Assembly (NCBI GenBank): GCA_963762575.1
Contig: CAVXLL010000001.1
Coordinates: forward strand, 558,001 to 622,000
Length of the DNA: 64,000 nucleotides
From: AP-15 sp963762575
Lineage (GTDB): Bacteria; Pseudomonadota; Alphaproteobacteria; ATCC43930; CGMCC-115725
Direction: 5' to 3'
Below the pieces are notes generated by a model. That model saw nothing but the letters and a program-made list of their open reading frames with translations. It made no database searches and was not told where the DNA came from. The stretch's first letter is position 1, and each line of letters starts with the position of its first letter. Both the position numbers and the translations under genes were made by a program. This document shows positions 51,918-59,536 of this stretch, piece after piece.

Positions 51918-53894
51918 TTATCCTCTCGTCCGCATCCAGCCGAACCGGGTGTTGCTCCGACCGAGACCCATCTCCGCGTATTGCTTTCTCATCTTGGTGA
52001 AGCGGTCGTCGGGAAGCAGGCTGGCCGGCGTGATCGGCGTCGGGTAGCCGACCCCTTGCAGCGCGTCGTCGATCGAACTCCCCGGCGGCATGTACAACTC
52101 ATAATCCGTCAAGCTGCCTTGTTTGTAAGGGCTGCCTCGTGTGCCGACCGGCTGTGTCGCGGAGCCATACAAGCCGTAGAGCCGCGCGCTGTTCAGGCCG
52201 AGGATATTGCGCTTGGCTCCATAGTCGAACGATGGGTATTTCCACTTATCCTGCATCTGATCCGGGATCTGGAACCGCCACAGCGCGTCGATCTGCCATT
52301 GCGGGCCGCCGTACCAGAGTGAATCAGAGCCGAACGCGATGTGGTCGTCCCCCATGTAGTAGAGGAGCTGTCCGATCAGATGCGCCCACACCGTGGGGAA
52401 GGTCACGATCATCGAGGCCATCGTCGTCCCGAGCTCAGCGTAGACATTGCGCAGCGGGTAATGGCTCGAAGGCGAGGTCGATGACGGTTCTGCCCCCGCC
52501 TGGTATCTGCCCCCTGCGATCTGGGCGAACTGCGTGGACCATCGAATGTTCGGGACACTATGCCCGTGGCTGTCCCTGAGGACGGTCGGCGACATCGATC
52601 CCGGCAGGTTCTCAATATCCAGCAGGGCTTGGAGGTCCCAGAAGCTCGGCCGGAAGCAGGAGTGATAAATGATGAAGTTGAACTGTGGCCAGTCCGTAGC
52701 GGCTTTCACGATGTCGTCGGGGTTCCCGTAATCCGGCAAGTCGTTCGGACCGAAGGGCTGCGTTCCATTCGCTGACAGACCCTTGTGGATGCAGATGTTG
52801 AAGAAGCCGGGATGCTTCCTGAGCTGCCCTTTGTTCTGGGCAATGATTGCGTAAGTCGGATAGGCGATGGCCTCATCGTCAAGCCGCCACATCGTAAATT
52901 CGGCTCCCGGAGAAGCGCTGGCGGCGAACGCAACGTTATAGCCCTTCCACGAGTCCGGCTGGCAGAACTCGATTTGCCACTGCGTGTAGTCGCCAAAGGC
53001 TGGGTCCGCAAGGTTCCCGGGGCCGGGATAGATCTGCCCATGGGCGAGCGCCCGCCTCGAGCCTGCCAGCGTGTTAATAAAGTCGCGGCATTGCGAGGTC
53101 TGGTATCCCGTCAGAATCTCGCTGACGAGGCTCTCGGTAATGTTGGACGGTGCCCCAGGCGTAGTGCCGCCGGGTGGCGTGAACAGGGCGATGTTCGCGT
53201 TGCTGATGATCGAGACGCTGGTCTGGGCCTGGAGGTAAAGCCGGTTTATGTACTGCCCCAAATGGAACTCGCCGGCCGCCGTTGTCGGCGGGCCGGGATT
53301 CGGCGGCGAATCGGGGCCGAGCTGTGCCGGGTTCCAATCCGTCCAAGGGCTGCCGAGCTCGTCGACCCCAGCCGGGTTTCCGCCCGTGCCGTTGAAGGGG
53401 TTGGAGGTGTACCCCGCGCCTGCGGACACTGACCCCGGCCCCTGCGCGAGCGCTCTCAATCCTTGGGGGGTGTTTGTGCTGGACCGGACGATGTGCGTCT
53501 GGTCGTCGAACACGAACACGTCCGAGGGCGTTCCGCTCTCCGCGTAGGCCGCCGGTTCGTACATTTCGACCGGGTTCACCTTGAAGAACGGCTTGCCGAA
53601 AGCCTCGTTGATCGCAATGAAGGACGCGGCCAAACCGCCCGTGCCCTCGAGGAACTGGCGGCGGCTGACCCCGAGCTTTTTTGCGGCGGTCTCGGCCAGC
53701 TCCTTAATCCGGAACTCGACGTGCTGCTGCTGCTTCGTTTGCGGATGCGGCATATACTCGCCGTTTGAGATCATCCGAGTTGGAACCGGCGATTGAAACG
53801 GCTCGGTCTCTGCCGGAGCGCATTGTTCGAGCTGTTTGTCGCTGAGCCATGCGTCCTCTTCGCGCGAACCGGGACGCCTTGTCGGGTCAGCCAT
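51918..53894 (-). CDS. amidohydrolase family protein with internal twin-arginine motif
   Basis: 658 aa. Residues 1-77 are a polar segment (NGEYMPHPQTKQQQHVEFRI within it); VSRRQFLEGTGGLAASFIAI near 77-96 is a twin-arginine-like stretch, so export from an internal position or membrane anchoring is possible. The catalytic domain resembles amidohydrolase family 2: FVFDDQTHIV replaces the usual HxH by a D-x-x-H, FIIYHSCFRPSFWD gives a central His, and DDHIAFGSDSLWYGG the final metal Asp. Substrate unknown. It begins at ATG 53894; an extension to 53951 is less likely. Confidence 0.75.
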   Translation of the reverse strand: MADPTRRPGSREEDAWLSDKQLEQCAPAETEPFQSPVPTRMISNGEYMPHPQTKQQQHVEFRIKELAETAAKKLGVSRRQFLEGTGGLAASFIAINEAFGKPFFKVNPVEMYEPAAYAESGTPSDVFVFDDQTHIVRSSTNTPQGLRALAQGPGSVSAGAGYTSNPFNGTGGNPAGVDELGSPWTDWNPAQLGPDSPPNPGPPTTAAGEFHLGQYINRLYLQAQTSVSIISNANIALFTPPGGTTPGAPSNITESLVSEILTGYQTSQCRDFINTLAGSRRALAHGQIYPGPGNLADPAFGDYTQWQIEFCQPDSWKGYNVAFAASASPGAEFTMWRLDDEAIAYPTYAIIAQNKGQLRKHPGFFNICIHKGLSANGTQPFGPNDLPDYGNPDDIVKAATDWPQFNFIIYHSCFRPSFWDLQALLDIENLPGSMSPTVLRDSHGHSVPNIRWSTQFAQIAGGRYQAGAEPSSTSPSSHYPLRNVYAELGTTMASMIVTFPTVWAHLIGQLLYYMGDDHIAFGSDSLWYGGPQWQIDALWRFQIPDQMQDKWKYPSFDYGAKRNILGLNSARLYGLYGSATQPVGTRGSPYKQGSLTDYELYMPPGSSIDDALQGVGYPTPITPASLLPDDRFTKMRKQYAEMGLGRSNTRFGWMRTRG

Positions 53895-53943
53895 CGTTTC
53901 CTCCGTTTGATTGTTGCCCCAAGACTGGCGCCTTCCATGGGCC

Positions 53944-53964
53944 TTAACCAAAACCTTAGGTTAA
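53944..53964. promoter_or_regulatory. operator-like palindrome upstream of the amidohydrolase gene
   Basis: ttaacc, nine bases, ggttaa form a perfect 6-bp inverted repeat 50 bases upstream of the amidohydrolase start, in the 230-base region shared with the divergent Uma2 gene. The spacing suits a dimeric regulator. Smaller inverted repeats (gagatcggaatctc and cattctttccaatg) lie nearer to the Uma2 gene. No regulator gene is next to it. Confidence 0.3.
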
Positions 53965-54124
53965 CACTCCCGGCTCCGTCAAGCTCGACCAGTTCTATCG
54001 GCGAGGGATTTCCTGAGCCCCGGATCGGCAGCTACGAGATCGGAATCTCAAGTTACAGCCGGTTGCCATCGCATTCTTTCCAATGCGGTGCCACGACGTT
54101 ACATTACGAGATTGGAGATGGCAC

Positions 54125-54721
54125 ATGGCGGCATTACCCAAGCTCGCTCCCTCACGAATGACCATCGAGGATTTTCTCGATTGGCCCGGCGATAGCAGCG
54201 GAAACAAGTTCGAACTGGTCGACGGCGAACCGCGCGCCATGGCGCCGGCGAGCGTCTCGCACGGGATTATCCAGGCGACGCTGGCGCGCCTTCTAGGAAC
54301 TCATTTGTCTGGGACACGCTGCTATGTCGTGGTCGAGCCGGGCATCATCCCGCGCGTGAGATCGGAGGCGAACATGCGGGTCCCGGATCTCGCGGTGAGC
54401 TGCGAAATCGACGATCGGGGTCTGCGGGCGCTGACCGAACCGACTCTAATCGTTGAAATATTGTCACCGAGCAACGAGTCCGAGACGCGCGAGAATGTGT
54501 GGGCCTACACGACAATACCCACCGTCCGGGAGATTTTGTTGATCCGCTCGACACGGATTGCCGCCGAACTGATCCGGCGCGGCGCGGACGGGATTTGGAC
54601 TGCCAACCCTCAGCCGATCGATGCCGACGCAGCGCTGGTTCTGGAAAGTCTGGATTTTTCCTGCCCGCTAGCTGCGCTTTACGAGAATACGCATTTCGCC
54701 CGCGCCGGCGGCGGAGTTTGA
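54125..54721 (+). CDS. Uma2 family protein (DUF820, PD-(D/E)XK nuclease fold)
   Basis: 198 aa. MTIEDFLDWPGDSSGNKFEL, VDGEPRAMAPASVSHGIIQA, MRVPDLAVSCEI and PTLIVEILSPSNESETRENV follow the DUF820/Uma2 pattern, with the Asp and Glu-x-Leu of the restriction-endonuclease-like site in PDLAVSC and VEILSP. Most family members have no known target and occur in many copies. The ATG at 54125 follows ggagatggc and matches the family start. Convergent with the HIT gene; the stops are adjacent. Confidence 0.85.
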   Translation: MAALPKLAPSRMTIEDFLDWPGDSSGNKFELVDGEPRAMAPASVSHGIIQATLARLLGTHLSGTRCYVVVEPGIIPRVRSEANMRVPDLAVSCEIDDRGLRALTEPTLIVEILSPSNESETRENVWAYTTIPTVREILLIRSTRIAAELIRRGADGIWTANPQPIDADAALVLESLDFSCPLAALYENTHFARAGGGV

Positions 54722-55084
54722 TCAGCGGCGCGGCAGCATCGGCCCGAGATCGCGGCCGCCGACGACGTGTATGTGAAAATGCGGGACTTCCTGATGGGCG
54801 GCGGCACCGGTATTCGAAAGAATGCGATAACCGCTTTCGGCAACTCCTCGCTCGCGGGCGATATGTCCCAGAGCGCGGATCAAGGCGGCGATCTCCTGCG
54901 CCGAAGCCTTCGCCGAAAAGTCGTCCAGGGAGACGTATTCCCCCTTCGGGATCACCAGGACATGCGTCGGGGCTCGCGCGGTGATGTCGTCAAAGGCGAG
55001 CACGTGCTCATCCTCATAGACCTTGTTGCAGGGGATCTCGCCGCGCAGGATGCGGGCGAAGACGTTGTTGCCGTCGTAGACCAT
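54722..55084 (-). CDS. HIT family protein (HinT-like)
   Basis: 120 aa histidine-triad protein. FARILRGEIPCNKVYEDEHV and FDDITARAPTHVLVIPKGEY begin it, and HQEVPHFHIHVVGG contains the HxHxH triad that hydrolyses AMP-lysine or AMP-amide bonds. Length and motif are those of HinT. It begins 20 bases after hisE and is the last gene of the his transcript, a link seen in many alphaproteobacteria. Confidence 0.92.
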   Translation of the reverse strand: MVYDGNNVFARILRGEIPCNKVYEDEHVLAFDDITARAPTHVLVIPKGEYVSLDDFSAKASAQEIAALIRALGHIARERGVAESGYRILSNTGAAAHQEVPHFHIHVVGGRDLGPMLPRR

Positions 55085-55104
55085 CGGTTCGCCTCGGCTG
55101 GGGG

Positions 55105-55440
55105 TCAGAGCTTGGCGCGGGCGCGTTTTTCGGCAATGCCGGAGGTGCCTTCGCGGCGGGTCAACTCCGCCGCGACATCTGCAGGGGAAATGCCGGCGGC
55201 GGCCCACAGCACCAGCAGGTGATAGAGCAGGTCGGCGCTCTCTCCTGCAAGCGCCGCCGGGTTGTTCCCGACACCCTCGATCACCGCCTCGACCGCCTCT
55301 TCGCCAAGCTTTTGGGCAATCTTGGCGCGGCCTCGGGAAAAGAGGCGCGCCGTATATGAGGTTTGCGGATCGGCGCCGCGGCGCGACTGAATGACCTGCC
55401 ACAGCCGGTCGAGGGCGGGACCCAGCTCTTCTTCGGCCAT
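55105..55440 (-). CDS. hisE: phosphoribosyl-ATP diphosphatase
   Basis: 111 aa MazG-like enzyme for the second step of histidine synthesis, removing diphosphate from PR-ATP. SYTARLFSRGRAKIAQKLGE, EEAVEAVIEG and GESADLLYHLLVLW contain the acidic residues (EExxE, ExxD) that bind magnesium. It stands alone, not fused to HisI. It starts 3 bases after the hisF stop. Confidence 0.95.
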   Translation of the reverse strand: MAEEELGPALDRLWQVIQSRRGADPQTSYTARLFSRGRAKIAQKLGEEAVEAVIEGVGNNPAALAGESADLLYHLLVLWAAAGISPADVAAELTRREGTSGIAEKRARAKL

Positions 55441-55443
55441 GGC

Positions 55444-56193
55444 TCAACGCCGCACCGGGATGCCGCAAGCGGCGAGCCGCGCCTTGGCCTCGCCGATCCG
55501 GTAAGTTCCGAAATGAAAAATCGAGGCGGCGAGGACCGCGGTGGCATGGCCGTCGCGGATGCCCTCGACCAGGTGGTCGAGGGTGCCGACGCCTCCCGAG
55601 GCGATGACCGGGACGCGAACCGCGTCGGCCACGGCGCGGGTCAATGGAATGTCGAACCCCGACTTGGTGCCGTCCCGGTCCATCGAGGTCAGCAGGATCT
55701 CGCCGGCGCCGTAATCGGCAAGCCGGCACGCCCATGCGACAGCGTCGATCCCCGTCGCCCGGCGGCCGCCATGGGTGAACACTTCCCATCGTCCAAGGGC
55801 CGCTGCTTTGGCGTCGATCGCCGCGACAATGCATTGGCTGCCGAATTTCTGGGCCGCCTCTCGCACGAATTCGGGGCGAGAGACCGCGGCGGTGTTGATC
55901 GAAACCTTGTCGGCTCCGGCGAGCAGCAAGCGGCGGATATCCTCGATCGTCCGCACACCCCCGCCGACGGTCAGCGGCATAAAACATTCCTCGGCCGTGC
56001 GCCGCACCAAGTCATAGAGTGTGTCGCGGTTTTCCGCGCTGGCGGTGATGTCGAGAAAACAAAGCTCATCGGCGCCTTCTCGGTCGTAGAACCGGGCCTG
56101 CTCGACCGGATCGCCGGCGTCCACGAGATCGACGAAATTGACCCCCTTGACGACACGCCCATCCTTGACGTCGAGACAGGGGATGACCCGCAT
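55444..56193 (-). CDS. hisF: imidazole glycerol phosphate synthase, cyclase subunit
   Basis: 249 aa TIM barrel that, with HisH, makes imidazole glycerol phosphate and AICAR. VIPCLDVKDGRVVKGVNF has the catalytic Asp near residue 8, and LLTSMDRDGTKSGFDIPL the second Asp. LTVGGGVRTIEDIRRLL and VPVIASGGVGTLDHLVEG bind the phosphates. The ATG at 56193 is used; a TTG at 56202 would give MLKMRVIPCLD, which is closer to the usual family start and would overlap hisA. Confidence 0.95.
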   Translation of the reverse strand: MRVIPCLDVKDGRVVKGVNFVDLVDAGDPVEQARFYDREGADELCFLDITASAENRDTLYDLVRRTAEECFMPLTVGGGVRTIEDIRRLLLAGADKVSINTAAVSRPEFVREAAQKFGSQCIVAAIDAKAAALGRWEVFTHGGRRATGIDAVAWACRLADYGAGEILLTSMDRDGTKSGFDIPLTRAVADAVRVPVIASGGVGTLDHLVEGIRDGHATAVLAASIFHFGTYRIGEAKARLAACGIPVRR

Positions 56194-56195
56194 CT

Positions 56196-56933
56196 TCAGC
56201 AAGACGGTTTCTCCGCCAACAGGCGTAGCGCCGCTTGCGGGTGGATGCGCCCATCGTACAGCGCGCGGCCGCAGATGATACCGGCGATCCCGTCCGCCTC
56301 GTGTGCCTTCAGCGCGGCGATATCGGCAAGCGTCGAGACCCCGCCCGAGGCGATCACTGGGACCCCGACTTGTCGAGCCAGATTGGCCACGCCCGCTGCG
56401 TCGATGCCCGAGAGAGTCCCGTCGCGGGCGATATCGGTGTAGATCAGAGCGGCCACGCCGCAATCCTCGAACCGGCGGGCGAGTTCGACGACGCCGACTT
56501 TTGTCTTTTCGACCCAGCCTTCGATGGTGGCGCGCCCGTCGAGCGCGTCGATAGCAACGGCGATTGCACCGAGGTGGTCCGCAGCGGCATGGCGAACCAG
56601 ATCGGGATTGCGCAAGGCGGCGGTGCCGAGCACCACACGGTCGATACCCAGCGCCAGCCAGTCGTCGATCGCGCGGCGGTCGCGGATGCCGCCGCCAAGC
56701 TGAATTCGCAGATCGACCGCGGCGCGGATCGCCTCGACCGCTTCGCCGTTGACCGAGCGGCCGGCGAAAGCGCCGTTGAGGTCGACGACATGCAGCCAGG
56801 AGAAGCCGGCTTCGGCGAATTGGCTCGCCTGGGCGGCGGGATCCGCGCTGAACACGGTGGCGCTCGCCATCTCGCCGCGGAGGAGGCGAACGCAGGCGCC
56901 ATCCTTGAGATCGATGGCAGGGTAGAGGATCAC
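56196..56933 (-). CDS. hisA: ProFAR isomerase (phosphoribosylformimino-AICAR-P isomerase)
   Basis: 245 aa TIM barrel that opens the ribose of ProFAR in histidine synthesis. ILYPAIDLKDGACVRLLRGE has the catalytic Asp8; LIYTDIARDGTLSGIDAAG has the second Asp, and VPVIASGGVSTLADIAAL the C-terminal phosphate site. It lies 2 bases from hisF and overlaps the GNAT gene by 4 bases (ATGA). Confidence 0.95.
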   Translation of the reverse strand: MILYPAIDLKDGACVRLLRGEMASATVFSADPAAQASQFAEAGFSWLHVVDLNGAFAGRSVNGEAVEAIRAAVDLRIQLGGGIRDRRAIDDWLALGIDRVVLGTAALRNPDLVRHAAADHLGAIAVAIDALDGRATIEGWVEKTKVGVVELARRFEDCGVAALIYTDIARDGTLSGIDAAGVANLARQVGVPVIASGGVSTLADIAALKAHEADGIAGIICGRALYDGRIHPQAALRLLAEKPSC

Positions 56934-57484
56934 GTTGCCGCCGGCTCGTCCTCGAGGAGCTTGTAATAGTACTGCCCAGGTATGATCCGCCCCTCGACCT
57001 GTGCGTAAACCGGATGCGTGCCCCAGCGCCTGTAGCCCAAATTCTCATAGAGCGCGATGGCCGCTCGTTGGCTATCGCGAAGATCGAGGTTGAGGACCGT
57101 CAGGCCGAGCTCCCGGGCGAGATGCTCGATCTCACGCACGATGCCGCGGCCCAGCCCGCGGCCACGTGCCCATGGCGCGACAAAGGCGCTGGTCAGGGTT
57201 CCGGCGAAGGCCTGCGCCTCGTTGTTGCGCGGCGCCCGGCTCAGCTGCGCCGAGCCGGCGATGATGCCGTCGAGTCGGCCGATGACGAGCCGGCGTTCGG
57301 GGACAAGCAGCACGCCTTTCCAATAATTCTCGAGCACCTGCCGCGGCGGCGGCCTCAGCCAACCAAAGCCGCCGCCTTCGGTGATGGCGCTCTCGGTAGC
57401 CTCGCAGAGGTCGTCGAGATCCGTGCCCGAGAATTTGGTCAGCCGATCGACAGATATAGTTCCGTCAGTTCGCATATCGCTCAT
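56930..57484 (-). CDS. GNAT family N-acetyltransferase within the his operon
   Basis: 184 aa. The acetyl-CoA-binding region APWARGRGLGRGIVREIEHL (motif A, R/Q-x-x-G-x-G/A) is near 110-129, followed by LNLDLRDSQRAAIALYENLG and YRRWGTHPVYA. This is a complete GNAT enzyme, of unknown substrate. It overlaps hisH upstream and hisA downstream by ATGA on both sides, so it is made in step with the histidine enzymes. This is not part of the usual his gene set. Confidence 0.88.
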   Translation of the reverse strand: MSDMRTDGTISVDRLTKFSGTDLDDLCEATESAITEGGGFGWLRPPPRQVLENYWKGVLLVPERRLVIGRLDGIIAGSAQLSRAPRNNEAQAFAGTLTSAFVAPWARGRGLGRGIVREIEHLARELGLTVLNLDLRDSQRAAIALYENLGYRRWGTHPVYAQVEGRIIPGQYYYKLLEDEPAAT

Positions 57485-58122
57485 GGACGCCAACGCAAGA
57501 AATTTCCTATCAGCCGCAGCCCCGCCTCCTGGCTCTTTTCGGGATGGAATTGAGTTCCCGCAACATTGTCCCGCGCGATCACCGCCGCCAGCGGCCCGCC
57601 GTAATCCGTACTGGCGACGAGGTCGGCGGGGTCGGCCAGGCAGAAGTGATAGCTGTGGACAAAATATGCGTGCACCCCGGCGCCGAGCCCGCCGAGGAGC
57701 GGGTGCGCCCTCCGCGGCTCGATCTCGTTCCACCCCATGTGCGGGATCTTCAATGCCGGGTCGGCCGGGTCCATCGCCACGACCTCGCCCGCGATCCAGC
57801 CCAGGCCTTCGACGGTCTCGAACTCGCGACCGGCTTGCGCCATTAGCTGCATTCCGACGCAAATGCCGAGAAACGGGCGGCCACGGATCACGACGGCTTC
57901 GTGAAGCGCGCTTTCGAGACCGGGGTCGGCGCTCAGCCCACGCCGGCAATCGGCGAACGCACCGACGCCGGGAAGGACGATGCTGTCCGCCGCAGCAATG
58001 GCCGCCGGCGAGCTGGTCACCCTTATTTCGGCACGAATTTCATTCTCCGCCGCCGCACGCTCGAAAGCCTTGGCCGCCGAGCGCAGATTGCCCGAGCCGT
58101 AATCGACGATGGCAACGATCAT
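57481..58122 (-). CDS. hisH: imidazole glycerol phosphate synthase, glutaminase subunit
   Basis: 213 aa class I glutamine amidotransferase that supplies ammonia to HisF. VDYGSGNLRSAAKAFERA opens it; the nucleophile is Cys88 in LGICVGMQLM, and QFHPEKSQ near the C-terminus gives the catalytic His and Glu. Overlaps hisB upstream and the GNAT gene downstream by 4 bases each. Confidence 0.95.
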   Translation of the reverse strand: MIVAIVDYGSGNLRSAAKAFERAAAENEIRAEIRVTSSPAAIAAADSIVLPGVGAFADCRRGLSADPGLESALHEAVVIRGRPFLGICVGMQLMAQAGREFETVEGLGWIAGEVVAMDPADPALKIPHMGWNEIEPRRAHPLLGGLGAGVHAYFVHSYHFCLADPADLVASTDYGGPLAAVIARDNVAGTQFHPEKSQEAGLRLIGNFLRWRP

Positions 58123-58721
58123 GCCAAGCTGCCGCCGAGGACACCCTTGGTCGAGGGGATGGCGCCGGCTCGCCTCGGATCTATTTCGACGGCTTGGCGC
58201 AATGCCCGGGCCAGACCTTTAAAGCACGATTCGACGATATGGTGATTGTTTTCGCCGTACAGGTTTTCGACATGCAGGGTTACCCCGGCCGACTGAGCGA
58301 AAGCCTGAAACCATTCCTTGAAAAGCTCGGTGTCCATTTCGCCCAGCTTTGGCCGCGTGAAATTGACTTTCCAGATCAGGTAGGGCCGGTTCGAAGCGTC
58401 GAGGCTGACCCGGGTGAGGGTCTCGTCCATCGGGATGACCGCGTGGCCGTAACGCGCGATGCCGGCGCGGTTGCCGAGCGCGCGCGACACCGCCTCGCCG
58501 ACGACATAGCCGGTGTCTTCGGTGGTATGGTGGAAGTCGATGTGCAGATCCCCTTCCGCATGCAGGGTCAAGTCGATCAGGCCGTGCCTGGCGAGCTGCT
58601 CTAGCATGTGATCGAGAAAACCGATGCCGGTCGAGACCTCCGCAGCGCCGCTGCCGTCGAGGTCCACTCGGCCGCTGATCCGGGTCTCCTTCGTGTTGCG
58701 TTCGACCGTCGCCACCCGCAC
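58119..58721 (-). CDS. hisB: imidazoleglycerol-phosphate dehydratase
   Basis: 200 aa from a GTG at 58721, chosen because gaggagag lies about 5 bases upstream and the protein then starts VRVATVERNTKETRI, as in family members. An ATG at 58766 would add 15 residues. HMLEQLARHGLIDL, DLHIDFHHTTEDTGYVVGEA and NNHHIVESCFKGLARAL carry the His/Glu manganese ligands. It is the monofunctional form, without a phosphatase domain. First gene of the operon hisB-hisH-GNAT-hisA-hisF-hisE-HIT. Confidence 0.95.
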   Translation of the reverse strand: MRVATVERNTKETRISGRVDLDGSGAAEVSTGIGFLDHMLEQLARHGLIDLTLHAEGDLHIDFHHTTEDTGYVVGEAVSRALGNRAGIARYGHAVIPMDETLTRVSLDASNRPYLIWKVNFTRPKLGEMDTELFKEWFQAFAQSAGVTLHVENLYGENNHHIVESCFKGLARALRQAVEIDPRRAGAIPSTKGVLGGSLA

Positions 58722-58818
58722 GATACTCTCCTCGCTAGCTGCGTCTGCGGCGCTTTCTTGTAACAACTTTCGCGAGCGCTTTCCACTGCGGGGGCATTCG
58801 GCGCCGCGGCGAGCCGCG

Positions 58819-58846
58819 CTTGACCCCGATCCCGCCCACCTTACAT
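58819..58846 (+). promoter_or_regulatory. candidate heat-shock (RpoH) promoter for hslVU
   Basis: CTTGACC begins at 58819 and CTTACAT at 58840, with 17 bases between CTTG and the second box. This is close to the alphaproteobacterial sigma-32 pattern CTTG-N17/18-CYTATNT, with one mismatch in the second box. It ends 75 bases upstream of the hslV start. Family knowledge (hslVU is heat-shock controlled in proteobacteria) supports the reading. Confidence 0.55.
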
Positions 58847-58921
58847 CTCAGTTTCCCGGGGATTGCCTACGCTTCAATTTCCCGTGAGTTCCCTGCGCAG
58901 CCATCGGACGCCGACACACGC

Positions 58922-59476
58922 ATGGATCATTCCGCCGACGAGCTGTGGCGCGGCACGACAATTCTCTGCCTGCGCAAGGGCGGTCAGGTCGTGGTTGCCG
59001 GCGACGGCCAGGTCACAATGGGCCAGACGGTGGTCAAGTCGAATGCCCGAAAGCTGCGCCGTCTTGCGGGCAGTTCGGTGATCGCCGGCTTTGCCGGCGC
59101 GACCGCTGATGCGATCACCCTGTTCGAGCGGCTCGAAGGCAAGCTCGAGCAATATGCCGGGCAGCTCTCCCGCGCCTGCGTCGAGCTCGCCAAGGATTGG
59201 CGCACGGACCGCTATCTACGCCGGCTCGAGGCGATGATGGCGGTCGCCGACAAGAGCGTCTCGCTGATCCTTTCGGGCACCGGCGACGTACTCGAGCCGG
59301 AGGACGGCATCATCGGCATCGGCTCGGGCGGCGGTTACGCGCTGGCCGCGGCGCGCGCACTGATAGCCATCGACGGCATGGACGCCGAGGAAATCGCGCG
59401 ACGCGCCATGGCGATCGCCGCCGGGATCTGCATTTATACCAACGATAAGATCACCCTCGAGAAACTCGAATACTGA
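58922..59476 (+). CDS. hslV: ATP-dependent protease HslVU, peptidase subunit
   Basis: 184 aa. The N-terminal propeptide ends at WRG, and mature HslV would start at Thr12 in TTILCLRKGG, the nucleophile of this proteasome-like peptidase. GDGQVTMGQTVVKSNARKLR and the C-terminal IYTNDKITLEKLEY fit the family. The ATG at 58922 is used; the longer frame from 58820 overlaps the candidate promoter. Followed by hslU after 60 bases. Confidence 0.95.
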   Translation: MDHSADELWRGTTILCLRKGGQVVVAGDGQVTMGQTVVKSNARKLRRLAGSSVIAGFAGATADAITLFERLEGKLEQYAGQLSRACVELAKDWRTDRYLRRLEAMMAVADKSVSLILSGTGDVLEPEDGIIGIGSGGGYALAAARALIAIDGMDAEEIARRAMAIAAGICIYTNDKITLEKLEY

Positions 59477-59536
59477 GGCGGACACCATGAGGCGCTTGTT
59501 GCAAGCCGGTATCGTCAGAGCGAGCGTCTCCCCTAG

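Noticed and set aside
55444..57048. 534-codon frame running through hisF and hisA
   Set aside because: Only the last 249 codons are HisF; the upstream part is an Arg-rich read of hisA in the wrong frame, not a hisA-hisF fusion.
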